The notes under the pieces: generated by a model
Database searches by the model: none
What the model was told of the DNA's origin: nothing
What the model saw: only the letters and a program-made list of their open reading frames with translations
Origin: an uncultured Bacteroidia bacterium
Lineage (GTDB): Bacteria; Bacteroidota; Bacteroidia; Bacteroidales; UBA932
Assembly: GCA_902766985.1 (NCBI GenBank)
Contig: CACXFP010000247.1
Location: forward strand, 1-6,731
DNA: 6,731 nucleotides
Direction of reading: 5' to 3'
Made by a program: the position numbers and the translations under genes
Shown here: positions 5,978-6,731 of the stretch, piece by piece
Layout: every line of letters begins with the position of its first letter
How positions within the stretch are numbered: position 1 is the first letter of the stretch

Positions 5978-6731
5978 ATGGCATTTTCTTTTTTGAACCA
6001 AGAGCTGGCAATCGACCTGGGAACGGCGAACACCGTCATTTTCCAGAACGACCAGATAGCCCTGGACGAACCCAGCATCGTCGCCATTGACAACAATACC
6101 GGCAAATGCATCGCCTTCGGACAGAAGGCGAAGCTCATGCATGAGAAGGTGAATCCCGGCATCAAGACGATCCGTCCGCTCAGGGACGGCGTGATCGCCG
6201 ACTTCGAAGCGGCCGAGATGATGATCAAGGGGTTCATCCGCCAGGTGAACAGCAAGCACAGGAGCCTTTTCTCCCCGAACCTAAAGATAGTGGTCGGTAT
6301 CCCTTCAGGAAGTACCGAAGTTGAAATCAGGGCCGTACGCGACTCTTCCGAACATGCGGGAGGAAGGGACGTGTTCCTTATCTTCGAGCCCATGGCGGCC
6401 GCCCTGGGAATCGGCCTCGACGTCGAAGCCCCAAAGGGCAACATGGTCGTCGACATAGGAGGCGGCACCGCCGAAATTGCCGTCATCTCCTTGGGAGGCA
6501 TTGTGGTGCAGGAGAGCATCCGCACCGCAGGTGACGTCTTCACCGACGATATCCAGCAGTACCTCAAGCAGCAGCACAACATCAAGGTCGGAGAGATTAC
6601 CGCAGAAAAGATCAAGATTGCCGTGGGATCCGTCATCAGCGAACTTGACGACGAACCCGAACCTTTCGTCGTCCGCGGACAGAACGTGATGACGGCCCTT
6701 CCCGTTGAGGCTACCATCTCCTACCAGGAAA
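5978..6731 (+). CDS. mreB: Rod shape-determining protein MreB (C-terminus off window)
   Basis: MreB is a bacterial actin that polymerises with ATP beneath the inner membrane and guides the elongation machinery (MreC, MreD, RodA, PBP2). About 251 of an expected 340 or so residues are visible. The short hydrophobic N-terminus (MAFSFLNQ) fits a membrane-binding segment. The phosphate-1 motif is AIDLGTANTVIF (11-22). The catalytic glutamate is E137 in FEPMAAALG, and the phosphate-2 motif is DIGGGTAEIAVISLGG (159-174). In the last, the usual second threonine (GGGTTE) is alanine at 165, a mild change. The residue before E137 is F where E. coli has E, which I believe is common in this phylum. In many bacteria mreC and mreD follow; here they would lie outside the window. 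The in-frame TAA at 5957 supports the ATG at 5978. Confidence 0.96.
   Translation, partial: MAFSFLNQELAIDLGTANTVIFQNDQIALDEPSIVAIDNNTGKCIAFGQKAKLMHEKVNPGIKTIRPLRDGVIADFEAAEMMIKGFIRQVNSKHRSLFSPNLKIVVGIPSGSTEVEIRAVRDSSEHAGGRDVFLIFEPMAAALGIGLDVEAPKGNMVVDIGGGTAEIAVISLGGIVVQESIRTAGDVFTDDIQQYLKQQHNIKVGEITAEKIKIAVGSVISELDDEPEPFVVRGQNVMTALPVEATISYQE

Noticed and set aside
1..6731. A novel multi-gene system, defence island or mobile element
   Set aside because: All five genes are recognisable housekeeping or regulatory families with intact motifs in the visible parts. There are no transposase, integrase, toxin or array-like repeats, and base composition is even across the genes.

Overview
The window looks like chromosomal housekeeping DNA from a member of the Bacteroidota, most likely Bacteroidales. 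Three things point there. The proteins carry Bacteroidales-type variants: a class A PBP with the GGGSTITQQLAKSL glycosyltransferase motif and a long linker before STIK, a type IA topoisomerase with C-terminal Topo_C repeats instead of zinc fingers, and an MreB with an 'FEPMAAALGIGLDVEAP' stretch. Candidate promoters match the Bacteroidota TAnnTTTG -7 element. Start codons are preceded by A-rich rather than Shine-Dalgarno sequence. Coding DNA is moderately GC-rich and the spacers are strongly AT-rich. I cannot assign a genus.

Layout. Minus strand, 2105 leftward and off the window edge: a bifunctional class A penicillin-binding protein (PBP1A type), with 701 N-terminal residues visible. A 131-bp divergent spacer (2106-2236) separates it from topA on the plus strand (2237-4564). 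After a 105-bp AT-rich spacer with a palindrome comes an Lrp/AsnC regulator on the plus strand (4670-5167). Its stop lies 2 bp from the stop of the convergent ispD gene (minus, 5889-5170). An 88-bp divergent spacer then leads to mreB (plus, from 5978), which runs off the right edge with about 251 residues visible.

Three of the five genes serve the cell envelope. IspD makes isoprenoid precursors, which lead to the undecaprenyl lipid carrier. PBP1A polymerises and crosslinks peptidoglycan. MreB is the actin-like scaffold that positions wall synthesis. TopA relaxes negative supercoils, and the Lrp/AsnC protein is probably a local or metabolic transcription regulator. The three divergent or convergent junctions mean these genes are not one operon.

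I found no mobile element, CRISPR array, tRNA or rRNA, and no convincing undescribed multi-gene system. The most unusual signal is a cluster of RNA hairpins just past the Lrp-family stop codon and inside the 3' end of ispD. One is a 15-bp stem that pairs completely only in the plus-strand RNA. Other points worth a look are a hairpin in the topA leader and inverted repeats at the pbp1A/topA and Lrp-family promoters.
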